A DNA stretch of 64,000 nucleotides from Bog-473 sp963711065 (GTDB lineage: Bacteria; Actinomycetota; Acidimicrobiia; Acidimicrobiales; RAAP-2), in the NCBI GenBank assembly GCA_963711065.1, contig CAVQCO010000002.1:558001-622000 (forward strand). The letters run 5' to 3'. The notes beneath the pieces were generated by a model. That model did no database searches. It saw only the letters and a list, made by a program, of their open reading frames with translations, and was not told the DNA's origin. Numbering within the stretch: position 1 is the stretch's first letter; each line of letters begins with the position of its first letter. This document shows, in pieces, positions 10,024-18,645 of the stretch. A program made the position numbers and the translations under genes.

Positions 10024-10941
10024 GTGAAGCGACGTGACTCCCTGATTCTCTGCTACCACCGGGTCGCCGAGGGTGTGGACGATCCGTTCCAGCTCTGCGT
10101 CACCCCGGCCAACTTTGCGGCGCACCTCGACGAGATCGCGCGCCATGGCGAGCCCTCGACCCTGGACGAGCTGTCGCTCCCATCGCGACGGCCACGGGTG
10201 GTGGTGACGCTCGACGACGGGTACGTCGACAACCTGACCAACGCATTGCCGATCGCAGAGGCCAAGGGGTGTCCCATCACCGTCTTCGTCACGAGCGGCG
10301 TCCTTGGCGCCGGCGCGGGGTTCTGGTGGGACCGCCTCGGGGCGCTGCTGCGACGCCGCCCGCCCGGGACCGGTGAGATCAGTCTGCCGACGAGCGAAGG
10401 AACCGTCCGCATCGGGCTCGGTTCGTCGAGCGCACGCGACGACCTCCAATCGGTTCGTCGCCATCTCCTGCCGCTCCCCGTGGCTGAGATCCACCGTCTG
10501 ATCGCCGAAGCGGCGGAGCAGTGGGCCACCTCCGCGGAGCCCCCCGCCGACGCTCGCGCCATGACCCCGTCCGAACTTGCTCAGTTGGCGGGCTCCGACG
10601 TGGTCACGATCGGTGCCCATACCGTCGACCACGTGCGCCTCCGCGGCCTTCCGGCACAGGACCAGCTCCACACCATCTCGGCGTCGAGGGAGGAACTGCA
10701 GCGGCTGTGCGATCGGCGGATCTCCCATTTCGCCTACCCCTATGGGGGGCCGGACAGCTACGACGACGGCTCGGTCGATGCGGCGCGTGGGGCGGGTTTC
10801 GACACGGCGTGCACGACCATTCCGGGCAACGCGAAGCTCTCGTCCGATCCGTTTCGTCTCCCGCGCCGCGTGGTCATGAACTGGAGCCGGCTGCCCTTCA
10901 GGGCCGGTTTGCTCCGCTGGCGACTCGTCCCCCAACACTGA
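10024..10941 (+). CDS. Polysaccharide deacetylase (NodB/CE4 family)
   Basis: The 305-residue protein from GTG 10024 contains the CE4 motifs: TLDDG with D64-D65 (catalytic base and metal ligand), HTVDH with metal ligands H199 and H203, and FAYPYGGPD as the third motif. CE4 enzymes remove N- or O-acetyl groups from glycans using a divalent metal. No signal peptide is visible, so it may act on lipid-linked intermediates in the cytosol or be exported another way. It begins 22 bases after the sulfotransferase stop and ends 22 bases before the next GT4 gene, suggesting one transcript. Confidence 0.85.
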   Translation: MKRRDSLILCYHRVAEGVDDPFQLCVTPANFAAHLDEIARHGEPSTLDELSLPSRRPRVVVTLDDGYVDNLTNALPIAEAKGCPITVFVTSGVLGAGAGFWWDRLGALLRRRPPGTGEISLPTSEGTVRIGLGSSSARDDLQSVRRHLLPLPVAEIHRLIAEAAEQWATSAEPPADARAMTPSELAQLAGSDVVTIGAHTVDHVRLRGLPAQDQLHTISASREELQRLCDRRISHFAYPYGGPDSYDDGSVDAARGAGFDTACTTIPGNAKLSSDPFRLPRRVVMNWSRLPFRAGLLRWRLVPQH

Positions 10942-10963
10942 TCTCACGGCACCTCCCCCCGGA

Positions 10964-12076
10964 ATGACGAGTCCGCGGCGTGTCGCCATGGTGTCCTCTC
11001 GTTACCCGCCTCACCTGGGCGGGATCGAGACTCACGTGCACGAGGTGGCACGGAGAATGGCCACCCGAGGTCTCGATGTCACTGTGCTCACGACGGACCT
11101 CACGGGCGAACTGCCTCCCGTGGAGCACCACGAAGGGCTGACCGTGCGACGGTACCCCGCATGGCCCTCCCGGGCCGACCTGTACGTCTCGCCATCACTG
11201 GCCCGACAGATCCGCCGGGGTGGGTACGACCTCGTCCATGTGCAGGGGGTGAACAACTTCCTGCCCCCCATGGCGCTCGCTGCCGCCCAGCGGTCGGGGA
11301 TCCCCACGGTGGCGACGTTCCACACCGGTGGGCATTCGAGTCGGCTGCGGACGATGGTGAGGGGGGCCCAGTGGCAGGTTCTCCGGCCCCTGCTCCGCCG
11401 GACGAAGGCACTCGTCGCGGTGTGCCAGTTCGAGGTGGACGTCTTCGCCCGACGGCTCGGGCTCGAACCCGAGCGCATCCGGCTCATCCGTAACGGCGCG
11501 GAGCCCCTCCCGGTCGGCAACGGGTCGCCCGCGGTCTCCGGCGACCCGTTGGTGTCATCGGTGGCCCGGCTCGAGCGGTACAAGGGGCACCACCGCCTCA
11601 TCGCTGCGATGCCCGCCCTCCTCGAGATTGCACCCGGGGCCCACCTGGCCGTGATCGGCCGCGGCAGCTTCGAGCACCAGCTCCGCCGTCTCGCCTCCCG
11701 GTTGGGGGTGGAGCATGCGGTGACGTTCACCTCGTTCGACGCCACGCAGCGGGAGGCACTGGGCGCCCTCTTGCGATCGAGCGACGTCGTCGCCCTGATG
11801 AGCGAGTACGAGGCCAACCCGGTTGCCGTCATGGAGGCCCTGGCTCTCGGCCGGAAGGTGGTCGTCGCCGACACGTCCGGGCTGTCGGAGCTGGCGTCCG
11901 AGGGGTTGGCGACCTCGGTCGCCCTGGACGAATCTCCTCGGGTGCTCGCCGGCGTGCTCGCCCGGGTGGCCGCGGGTCCCGATCCCGCCGCCGTCGACCT
12001 GCCGACCTGGGACGGCTGTGCCGACCGGCTGTGTGCGCTCTACGAGGAGATCGTGCCGACCACGTCCGCCGGCTGA
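10964..12076 (+). CDS. Glycosyltransferase family 4 (GT-B)
   Basis: The 370-residue protein (MTSPRRVAMVSSRYPPHLGG) shows the GT4 acceptor loop LGGIETHVHEVARRM, a mid-protein IRNGAEPL strand and a donor half with SSVARLERYKGHHRLI and the C-terminal AVMEALALGRKVVVA motif. It follows the deacetylase closely and probably shares its transcript. It likely adds a hexose to the lipid-linked repeat unit. Donor specificity is not visible. Confidence 0.88.
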   Translation: MTSPRRVAMVSSRYPPHLGGIETHVHEVARRMATRGLDVTVLTTDLTGELPPVEHHEGLTVRRYPAWPSRADLYVSPSLARQIRRGGYDLVHVQGVNNFLPPMALAAAQRSGIPTVATFHTGGHSSRLRTMVRGAQWQVLRPLLRRTKALVAVCQFEVDVFARRLGLEPERIRLIRNGAEPLPVGNGSPAVSGDPLVSSVARLERYKGHHRLIAAMPALLEIAPGAHLAVIGRGSFEHQLRRLASRLGVEHAVTFTSFDATQREALGALLRSSDVVALMSEYEANPVAVMEALALGRKVVVADTSGLSELASEGLATSVALDESPRVLAGVLARVAAGPDPAAVDLPTWDGCADRLCALYEEIVPTTSAG

Positions 12077-12227
12077 CCGCGCGCGTGGCAGCCCCGCAGG
12101 GACCTGCCGTTTGCGGAATTGGGTGGGCCTTGTGCGATGCCTCCCCGTATCCGCGCACCGGCCCCGGTGGCCGCGCGTCCTGGCCCGAGCCCGGGTTCCG
12201 GACGGGACGGACGTGATGAGCGCCGTG

Positions 12228-12251
12228 TAAAGTGAACGCCGAGCGAGGCGG
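12228..12251 (+). promoter_or_regulatory. Candidate -10 element and ribosome binding site before the GT2 gene
   Basis: TAAAGT at 12228-12233 would place transcription start near 12240. GAGCGAGGCGG follows immediately before the TTG start at 12252. No convincing -35 box is seen. The arrangement supports the TTG as the true start. Confidence 0.35.
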
Positions 12252-13436
12252 TTGGCGTTGAGGATCGGCACGGGTACAACGGAATCAGGTGAGGCCGGGT
12301 TGTCGTCGGTCACCCCTGCGCGCGGGCCGCTCGACCGATCGGGCTCGGAGCGGACGCCCTTGTCGGTGTCCGTCGTCATCTGCGCGTACACGGAGGATCG
12401 CTGGTCCCTGCTCCAGCGCTCGGTGGCGTCGGCGCAAACGCAGAGCCGGGTCCCCGTCGAGGTCATCGTCTGCGTGGATCACAACGACGCCCTCTACGAG
12501 CGATGCCGCGCGCATTGGGCCGGTCCGGCCGAGGGTCTCTCGGCCCCGGTGGTGGTCCTGGCCAACAAGTATCAGGGCCGTCTCGGTTCGGCTCGGAACA
12601 CAGCCGCCGAGGTCGCCCGCGGTGACATCGTCGCCTTTCTCGACGACGACGCCTGGGCGGATCCGGACTGGCTTGTCCGTCTCGTGGCCCCGTACGCCGA
12701 TGGATCCGTCGTTGCGGTCGGGGGAGCCCCACTCCCCGAGTTCGAGGCCGCACGGCCACGCTGGTTCCCCTTCGAGTTCGACTGGGTCTTCGGCTGCGCG
12801 TATGCCGGACTTCCCGAGGAGCCCGCACCGGTGGAGCGACTCATCGGTGCCAACATGTCGGTGCGACGGCCTGCGCTCGCCGAAATCGGGGGATTCCACT
12901 CCGACAACCATGACGACATGGACATGTGCCATCGCCTGCGGTACCTCCGACCGCAGGATCACCTCGTCTACGAGCCGATGGCAAGGGTCCATCACTTCGT
13001 TCCGGCGGCCCGGACGACCTGGGGTTATTTCTGGCGACGCTGCTTCTTCGTCAACAAGGGCAAGGTGGCGGCCTTCCGGCAGATGGAGGGAGCGGCCGAT
13101 CTGTCCGCCGATATCGGGTTCGTCGCCCGCGCCTTGTCCCAAGGCGTCTCGAAGGGTCTGCGCCAAGCGTTGAAGGGTGACGCCTGGGGCGGAGTCCGCG
13201 CGGCCGCCATCTTGGCCGGCATCGCCCTGGCGGGGTGTGGCCATGCGGCGGGCACGTGGCAGTCGATCACGACGGGAACACGGTGGTCCTCACGGGTCGG
13301 CGCGTCCAGGTTTCCCGGTCCCGGCGCGCCGGCGGCGGGCGAACCGACCGCTGGAATGCCCGTTGACAGCCCCACCACAGGGGAGCAATATCGGAAACTC
13401 AGCATTTGGAGGCAGGCGTGGTCGCAGAACCGGTAG
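12252..13436 (+). CDS. Glycosyltransferase family 2 (GT-A)
   Basis: The 394-residue protein has the GT2 opening strand (LSVSVVICAYTEDRW), the nucleotide-binding D in VIVCVDHNDALYERC, and the metal-binding FLDDDAWADPDW. A distal NHDDMDMCHRL segment resembles the catalytic-base ED region. Hydrophobic stretches near residues 305-340 could be a membrane-associated helix. The TTG start is chosen because of its purine-rich upstream site; other TTG codons at 12258 and 12300 are possible. Its 3' end overlaps the start of the cupin gene by 19 bases, implying translational coupling. Confidence 0.82.
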   Translation: MALRIGTGTTESGEAGLSSVTPARGPLDRSGSERTPLSVSVVICAYTEDRWSLLQRSVASAQTQSRVPVEVIVCVDHNDALYERCRAHWAGPAEGLSAPVVVLANKYQGRLGSARNTAAEVARGDIVAFLDDDAWADPDWLVRLVAPYADGSVVAVGGAPLPEFEAARPRWFPFEFDWVFGCAYAGLPEEPAPVERLIGANMSVRRPALAEIGGFHSDNHDDMDMCHRLRYLRPQDHLVYEPMARVHHFVPAARTTWGYFWRRCFFVNKGKVAAFRQMEGAADLSADIGFVARALSQGVSKGLRQALKGDAWGGVRAAAILAGIALAGCGHAAGTWQSITTGTRWSSRVGASRFPGPGAPAAGEPTAGMPVDSPTTGEQYRKLSIWRQAWSQNR

Positions 13437-14293
13437 AGCAGGTCCTCCCCACCGTCGATCAAATCCCGCTCTTCGGATATCCGGATCGACCGTTGGAATT
13501 CGTGCACGACATGCACCTCGACGAGCGCTTGTCCAACGAGGCCCTGGCGGAGCTCGCCGACCGCTTGCCGCGTGAGTCGGTGTGCTTCGAAAACTCCGCG
13601 CAGGACCTGGTGGTGCCCGAGTGCGGACCGCCCCGGGGTGCTCTGGAGAGTCCGGGCGACGTCATCCGCAATCTGGACACCGCCAACGCCTGGATGTCAC
13701 TGCTCAACGCGGAAGAGGACCCGGCCATCGCCGCATTCATGATGAGCGTGCTCGACCAGCTCCAACCGGGGATCCTGGCCACACAGGGCAAGATGCGCAA
13801 CCGCGGGGCCTTCTTCTTCATCGCCTCCCCGAATTCGGTCACGCCCGTCCACATCGACATCGAATTCAGCCTGTTGCTGCAGTTCAGGGGCACCAAGACC
13901 GTGAGCTTCGGGCGATGGGAGAGCGACGCCGTCAAGCGGCACGAGGTGAACCGGTACTGGGAGGGCTCCCATGGCCGGATCGAGGCCATGCCCGAGGAAA
14001 TGGTCTCGTTTCATCTGTCGCCCGGGCAGGGGGTCTACATCCCTCCGTGCACACCGCACTGGGTGACGTACGGGCCCGAGACATCCATGTCGGTCACCCT
14101 CGCCTACCACACCGCCGCCTCGGTGCGGGAGCGGCGGGTCGAGGACTTCAATTCGCTGGCGCGGCGGGTGCACCTGCACCCCCGCGAGCCGGGGCGTTCC
14201 TCGATTGTCGACTCGGCCAAGATCGGCGCCATGGCGATCTGGGCCGCCGGGAGGAAGATCCGAGGCGCCCCGAGGGCCCTCGGCACCAAGTAA
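13418..14293 (+). CDS. Cupin/JmjC-like Fe(II) oxygenase
   Basis: The 291-residue protein starts at GTG 13418, preceded by a perfect GGAGG five bases away inside the end of the GT2 gene. A double-stranded beta-helix pattern is seen: VTPVHIDIEF supplies an HxD metal pair, and YIPPCTPHWVTYG supplies the distal histidine, as in cupin_8/JmjC hydroxylases. Such enzymes hydroxylate with Fe(II) and 2-oxoglutarate. A glycan or glycolipid substrate is inferred only from context. The gene converges on the acyltransferase gene six bases away. Confidence 0.72.
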   Translation: MVAEPVEQVLPTVDQIPLFGYPDRPLEFVHDMHLDERLSNEALAELADRLPRESVCFENSAQDLVVPECGPPRGALESPGDVIRNLDTANAWMSLLNAEEDPAIAAFMMSVLDQLQPGILATQGKMRNRGAFFFIASPNSVTPVHIDIEFSLLLQFRGTKTVSFGRWESDAVKRHEVNRYWEGSHGRIEAMPEEMVSFHLSPGQGVYIPPCTPHWVTYGPETSMSVTLAYHTAASVRERRVEDFNSLARRVHLHPREPGRSSIVDSAKIGAMAIWAAGRKIRGAPRALGTK

Positions 14294-14299
14294 GCGGCG

Positions 14300-15355
14300 T
14301 CACTTCCTCCATCGGGCAACGGCGGACCGCCCGGAGCGCACAGCCCGGACAGCAGCCCGTTCGCCGTGCAGCCTGGCCGCCCGTGCCGCACCGCCGACCC
14401 GCCCCAAAGCGCCCTTGCCTGCCACGAGCCTGAACATCTCTCGACGGTCCGGGGTAAAGCGACCCTTGTACGGCTCTTCGCCCCGAAGGAAGTCGACTTC
14501 GCTGAAGCCACGGTCGCAGGCGTCATCGACGATGGCAGCGAGGAGGGCGGTCGTGACGTCTCTCCAGCGCGCATCGGTGAGCCGGGCGCTCTGGTACAGG
14601 CTGACGCGGCCGGCCACCTCGAACGTCACCACGATGGCGACCACCAGGGTCTCGGTCCCCAATTCGTGGACGACCACCTCGTCGACTTTGGCGCCACCGG
14701 CGCATCCGGCGACGAAGCGGTCGAAGGCCGGCAAAAAGCGGGAGCGGCCGCCCCATTGTGCCTGGTGGAGGTCGCGCAGCGTGGCGAGGCGGGGGAGGAC
14801 GCCCGGGCCCCGGATCACCCGGTGCGCCACCCCTTCGTCGGCGAGGCGGCCGGCGGACTTGCGGAGGTTCCGACGGAACTGCGACGGCAAGGTGGCGCGG
14901 TAGGCCTCCGCGCTGCCGGGCAAGGACACATACGGGGCGACCGCCATCGGCTCTCGGCGGACGGCGCCCGGGAGGGCCTCGGACAGCCGCGACCCGGCGC
15001 CGATCCCAGCCAGGTCCATGAGGCGTCCGCCGGATCGACCGAACCAGTCGCCGAGGAGGCCGATCACGGCGGCCTCGGCACCGGGGGTCGCCAACAGGTC
15101 GAGATGATCCGGGCACAGCGGCCCGTCCCCCATCATGTGGATGCTCGACAGCCCGTGGCGCTGCTCCAGAGCGACGCCACCGAGCAGCTGCGCGTCGTCG
15201 ACGACCAGGAGGTGGTGGCGGCCGCTCCCACCGGTGCCGTCCAGCCACCACGATCTGAGGAATGGTGAGGGGAGGGGGGCGGCATCGACCAATTGGTCCC
15301 ATTGCGCGGCCCACGCGTCGAGTCGTGGGACGTCGAGCAGGCAGGGTGGCGCCAC
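14300..15355 (-). CDS. GNAT-like acyltransferase (BcsL/CelD-type, Acetyltransf_6)
   Basis: The 351-residue protein, from a GTG at 15355, has the family's opening (PLPSPFLRSWWLD). A central SQFRRNLRKSAGRL segment leads into the second GNAT half with the terminal VDFLRGEEPYKGRFTPDRR region typical of these duplicated GNAT proteins. The frame stays open upstream into the GH16 gene, but the sequence there is not family-like. It probably acylates a sugar hydroxyl or amine of the polysaccharide. Donor and acceptor are not readable. Confidence 0.78.
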   Translation of the reverse strand: MAPPCLLDVPRLDAWAAQWDQLVDAAPLPSPFLRSWWLDGTGGSGRHHLLVVDDAQLLGGVALEQRHGLSSIHMMGDGPLCPDHLDLLATPGAEAAVIGLLGDWFGRSGGRLMDLAGIGAGSRLSEALPGAVRREPMAVAPYVSLPGSAEAYRATLPSQFRRNLRKSAGRLADEGVAHRVIRGPGVLPRLATLRDLHQAQWGGRSRFLPAFDRFVAGCAGGAKVDEVVVHELGTETLVVAIVVTFEVAGRVSLYQSARLTDARWRDVTTALLAAIVDDACDRGFSEVDFLRGEEPYKGRFTPDRREMFRLVAGKGALGRVGGAARAARLHGERAAVRAVRSGRSAVARWRK

Positions 15356-15548
15356 TAGCGACGCTCTCGCGGCGCCACCGTCTCGGACGGCGAGTGAACG
15401 CGTCCTCCCGGTGTACGTCGGCGCATGCCCAGGCTCCCTCCGCCGGCCGCCGGCGGTCGTCGCCGGTGCGTCCGCACACCTTATGGAGTCATGGTCGCCG
15501 CCAACCACATGCCCACTGCTTCCGGTTCTCTGCCCGGACCCAGAGGAT

Positions 15549-16469
15549 CTAGGAGTACGCCTGCACCTCGGCGATGTCCATGGAGGCCGAGCGCGTCGTC
15601 CCGGTCGGCTCGGTGTGGGACCCGGCGATCTGCTGCGTGGCCACCTGGAGCTCGAGCATGATCTCGTAGGGCTTCCCGGTGATGGTGATGCCGCTCGACG
15701 CCGTGACCTGCCACACCTGGCGCCCGTCGAAGTAGGCGGTGATCGACCGGCCCGGGATGAAGCGGAACCCGTAGACGTGGTAGCCCGAGGTGACGTCGGT
15801 GCCGACGTTGTAGGCCTGTTGCTGTTGTCCCTGGTCGGCGAAGTAGTCCGAGTGCATGATCTCGTTGGGGTCTGTGCCGAGCCAGCCGCCTTCGTAGCCG
15901 TCGAATTCGGTGTCGTCGGTGCAGCTGGTGCCGCAGAGGAACCAGATGGCGGGCCACATGCCCTGGGACTGATCGGGCATCTTGGCCTTGACCTGGACGT
16001 ACCAGCCGGTCGTGGGCAGCGAGAACTTCCCCTCCGTCGTGACGACACCGCTCAACCACGGGTAGAGGCGGGCTATCTGGCCTGTGTTGCGCTGCGCCGT
16101 CAGGGTGAGCCCATTGTCCACCGAGACCTGGCTCGGCCCGAACATGGCCGCCTCGTTCCCCACGTTGGGCCCCGAGTAGGGCGCCGGGAGGCTGCCGTTG
16201 TTGTCCCATCGTTGCCCTTCGGCCCCCAGGTACGTGACCCACTTGGACGGGTCGAGGGTGGTGCCCGAGAACCGGTCGTCGAAGATCAGGTGCCCGCTGG
16301 CATAGCCGGCGGGCACCGCCATGCCTCCGCGCACGGGCGTGGTTCCGGGGGAGGCCGCGAGGAGATGGTCGGTGACCACCGCCAGGAGCGCCGCCAGACA
16401 CCCCGCCGCGACGACGATGGTCACGGCTCGGGTCCGTCTCGCTGGGGGTCCCTGTTGCTCCGACGTCAT
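15549..16469 (-). CDS. Secreted GH16 glycanase, copy 1
   Basis: The 306-residue protein has an N-terminal hydrophobic helix (VTIVVAAGCLAALLAVV) serving as a signal or anchor, then a complete GH16 domain starting at HLIFDDRFSGTTLD. The catalytic ExDxxE motif appears as EFDGYE, supplying nucleophile and acid/base glutamates, after the conserved GMWPAIWFL. GH16 enzymes cleave beta-1,3/1,4-linked glucans, galactans and related polymers. In an export locus it probably trims or releases the polymer. It is strongly similar to the GH16 half of the next gene, so the two arose by duplication. Confidence 0.88.
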   Translation of the reverse strand: MTSEQQGPPARRTRAVTIVVAAGCLAALLAVVTDHLLAASPGTTPVRGGMAVPAGYASGHLIFDDRFSGTTLDPSKWVTYLGAEGQRWDNNGSLPAPYSGPNVGNEAAMFGPSQVSVDNGLTLTAQRNTGQIARLYPWLSGVVTTEGKFSLPTTGWYVQVKAKMPDQSQGMWPAIWFLCGTSCTDDTEFDGYEGGWLGTDPNEIMHSDYFADQGQQQQAYNVGTDVTSGYHVYGFRFIPGRSITAYFDGRQVWQVTASSGITITGKPYEIMLELQVATQQIAGSHTEPTGTTRSASMDIAEVQAYS

Positions 16470-16572
16470 GGCCGCCGGGAGCGCCCGACGGGGGAAGGCG
16501 GGATCGCCGAATCCTGCACGCCGGTCACTCTAGGATCGACAGTCGGGCCAGCGGTCGCGCGGTCGCGGGTCG

Positions 16573-18238
16573 TCAGGAGTACGCCTGCACTTCGGCGATG
16601 TTCATCGCCGCCGACTGGGTCGACCCGGTCGGCTCGGTGTGGGACCCGGCGAACTGCTGCGAGGCGACCTGCAGCTCCAGCATGATCTCGTAGGGCTCGC
16701 CGGTGATGGAGATCCCGGCCGACGTCGTCACCTGCCACACCTGGCGCCCGTCGAAGAAGGCGGTGACGGACTGCCCCGGGATGAAGCGGAACCCGTAGAC
16801 GTGGTAACCGGCGGTGACGTCAGTGCCGACGTTGTAGGTCTGTTGCTGTTGTCCCTCGTCGGCGAAGTAGTCCGAGTGCATGACCTCGTTGGGGTCACCG
16901 GAGAGCCAGCCGCCTTCGTAGCCGTCGAACTCGTTCACCTGGCCGCCGTAGACGCCCGGTAGGAACCAGATGGCCGGCCACATGCCCTGGGACTGGTCCG
17001 GCATCTTGGCCTTCACCTGCACGTACCAGCCGCTCGTGGGCAGAGAGAACTTCCCCTCCGTTGTGACGACACCGCTCAACCACGGATAGCTGCCGTCGTA
17101 CTGGTTGGTGTTGTGCTGTGCCGTCAGGGTGAGCCCGTTGTCCACCGAGACCTGGCTCGGCCCGAACATCGCCGCCTCGTCGCCGATGGGGGTGTTGGGT
17201 CCCGAGAACGGCGCCGGCAGCTGGCCGAAGTTGTCCCACACGGCCCCGCCGGCTCCCAGGTACGTGTTCCACTTCGAGCCGTCGAGTTCGGTGCCGGCGA
17301 AATGGTCGTCGAAGATCAGTTGCGCGCTCGGTGTACCCGGCAGGAGGCGGCAGGCCGCCGCCGTCGGTCGCGACCCAGTAGCCCCTGCCTGTGGGTGTGG
17401 ATGCCATCCCGACGACGCTCCCGCTGACGGGGGTGTTGCCGGCCGACCCGTAGAAGGATGCGTCCCCATAGGTGAAGATGCCCCCGTCACTGGCGACGAG
17501 CCAGTACCCGTTCCCGGAGGGGGTGCCGGCCATCGCCACCACGGGCTTGTTCAGGACCAGGCCACCGGTGGAGCCGGCGAAGACGGCGTCCCCGTAGCTG
17601 AAGATGCCCCCGTCACTGGCGACGAGCCAGTACCCGTTCCCGGAGGGGGTGGCCGCCATGCCCACCACGGGCCGGTTCAGCGCCATGCTGCCGGTCGAGC
17701 CGTAGAAGTGGGCGTCCCCGTAGCTGAAGATGCCCCCGTCGCTCGCCACGAGCCAGTAGCCCTTGCCGCTGGACGTGGCCGCCATGCCCACCACGGGCAG
17801 GTTCAGCGCCATACTGCCGGTCGAGCCGTAGAAGTGGGCGTCCCCGTAGCTGAAGATGCCCCCGTCGCTCGCCACGAGCCAGTAGCCCTTGCCGCTGGGC
17901 GTGGCCGCCATCCCGACGATGGGCCTGTTGAGGGCGAGGCCGCCCGCCGAACCGTAGAAGGCCGCGTCCCCGTAGCTGAAGATGCCCCCGTCACTGGCGA
18001 CCTCCCAGTAGCCCTTGCCCGTCGGCGTGGCGGCCAACCCGACCGTGGGTTCGTTGAGGGCCAGGGTCGCGGTCGAGCCGTAGAAGGTGGCGTCCCCGTA
18101 GGTGTAGATGCCCCCGTCGTTGGCCCCGGCTCCCGACGCCGTCGTGGAGGCCAGCGCGACGGGCGCACACGAGAGGATGCCCATGATCGCAAGCGCGCGA
18201 GCGGCGCGCCGGCCGAAGGCACGCACTTTGGGCATCAT
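16573..18238 (-). CDS. Secreted repeat-domain plus GH16 glycanase, copy 2, frameshifted
   Basis: A signal peptide (MMPKVRAFGRRAARALAIMG through PVALAS) leads into six 42-residue repeats with consensus SYGDAxFYGS and GYWLVASDGGIF. A GH16 domain with EFDGYE follows. The two parts lie in different frames. The switch is near 17345, in the CCTCCTG run, and one extra base explains it, giving about 554 residues. The repeats resemble beta-propeller-like cell-surface repeats and may bind glycan. The GH16 half is closely similar to copy 1. The hydrolase part has an intact active site, so the fused enzyme is probably functional if the break is a sequencing error. Confidence 0.8.
17373..18130 (-). repeat. 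Six tandem 126-bp repeats encoding 42-residue surface repeats
   Basis: Each unit encodes a YGDA...FYGS strand, a variable LNxPVVGMA strand and GYWLVASDGGIF. Units three and four differ at only a few codons, while the outer units are more diverged, indicating recent internal duplication. Six is too few for a seven-bladed propeller, though a flanking partial unit could close it. Confidence 0.8.
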
Positions 18239-18427
18239 GACGATTGCGGGTCCGCGCTGGGTCGCCGCGGGCTCCCCAAACCGTGCACGGGGATCAACTC
18301 TAGGGCGAGAGAGGTCGCTCCAGGCATCACACGGAGGTCCAGGGATGGCGGGCGATCGCCGCGTTCCCGGCCCCCGTTCCCAGGTCGCTCCCCGGATCCG
18401 GGGGCGAGCAGGACCCTCGCCGTCCAG

Positions 18428-18645
18428 CTAGGAGTGCGCCTGCACCTCGGCACCGTGTGCCATCCGGAGGTCTGCTGCCCGGCCACCTGGAGCTCGAGCA
18501 TGATCTCGTAGGGCTCCCCGGTGATGGTGATGCCGCTCGACGCGGTCACCTGCCAGACCTGCTTCCCGTCGAAGAAGGCCGCGAACGACTGGCCCGGTAC
18601 GAACTGGAACCCGTAGACGTGGTAGCCGGCGGGATCGGGGCCGCG
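18428..18645 (-). pseudogene. Truncated third GH16 copy
   Basis: The minus strand directly after the stop of the next gene encodes AGYHVYGFQFVPGQS through EPYEIMLELQVAGQQ, matching the last third of the two GH16 domains. After WHT about 13 residues present in the other copies are missing, and the frame changes before AEVQAHS and a stop. The N-terminal two thirds, including the EFDGYE site, are absent. This is a genuine remnant and not a +1 sequencing artefact. Confidence 0.75.

Noticed and set aside
17373..18130. CRISPR-like periodic repeat
   Set aside because: The period is 126 bases, there are no unique spacers between fixed repeats, and the sequence is coding throughout.
17105..18511. Plus-strand frame over the GH16 repeat region
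   Set aside because: It only mirrors the repeats on the other strand and has no recognisable features.
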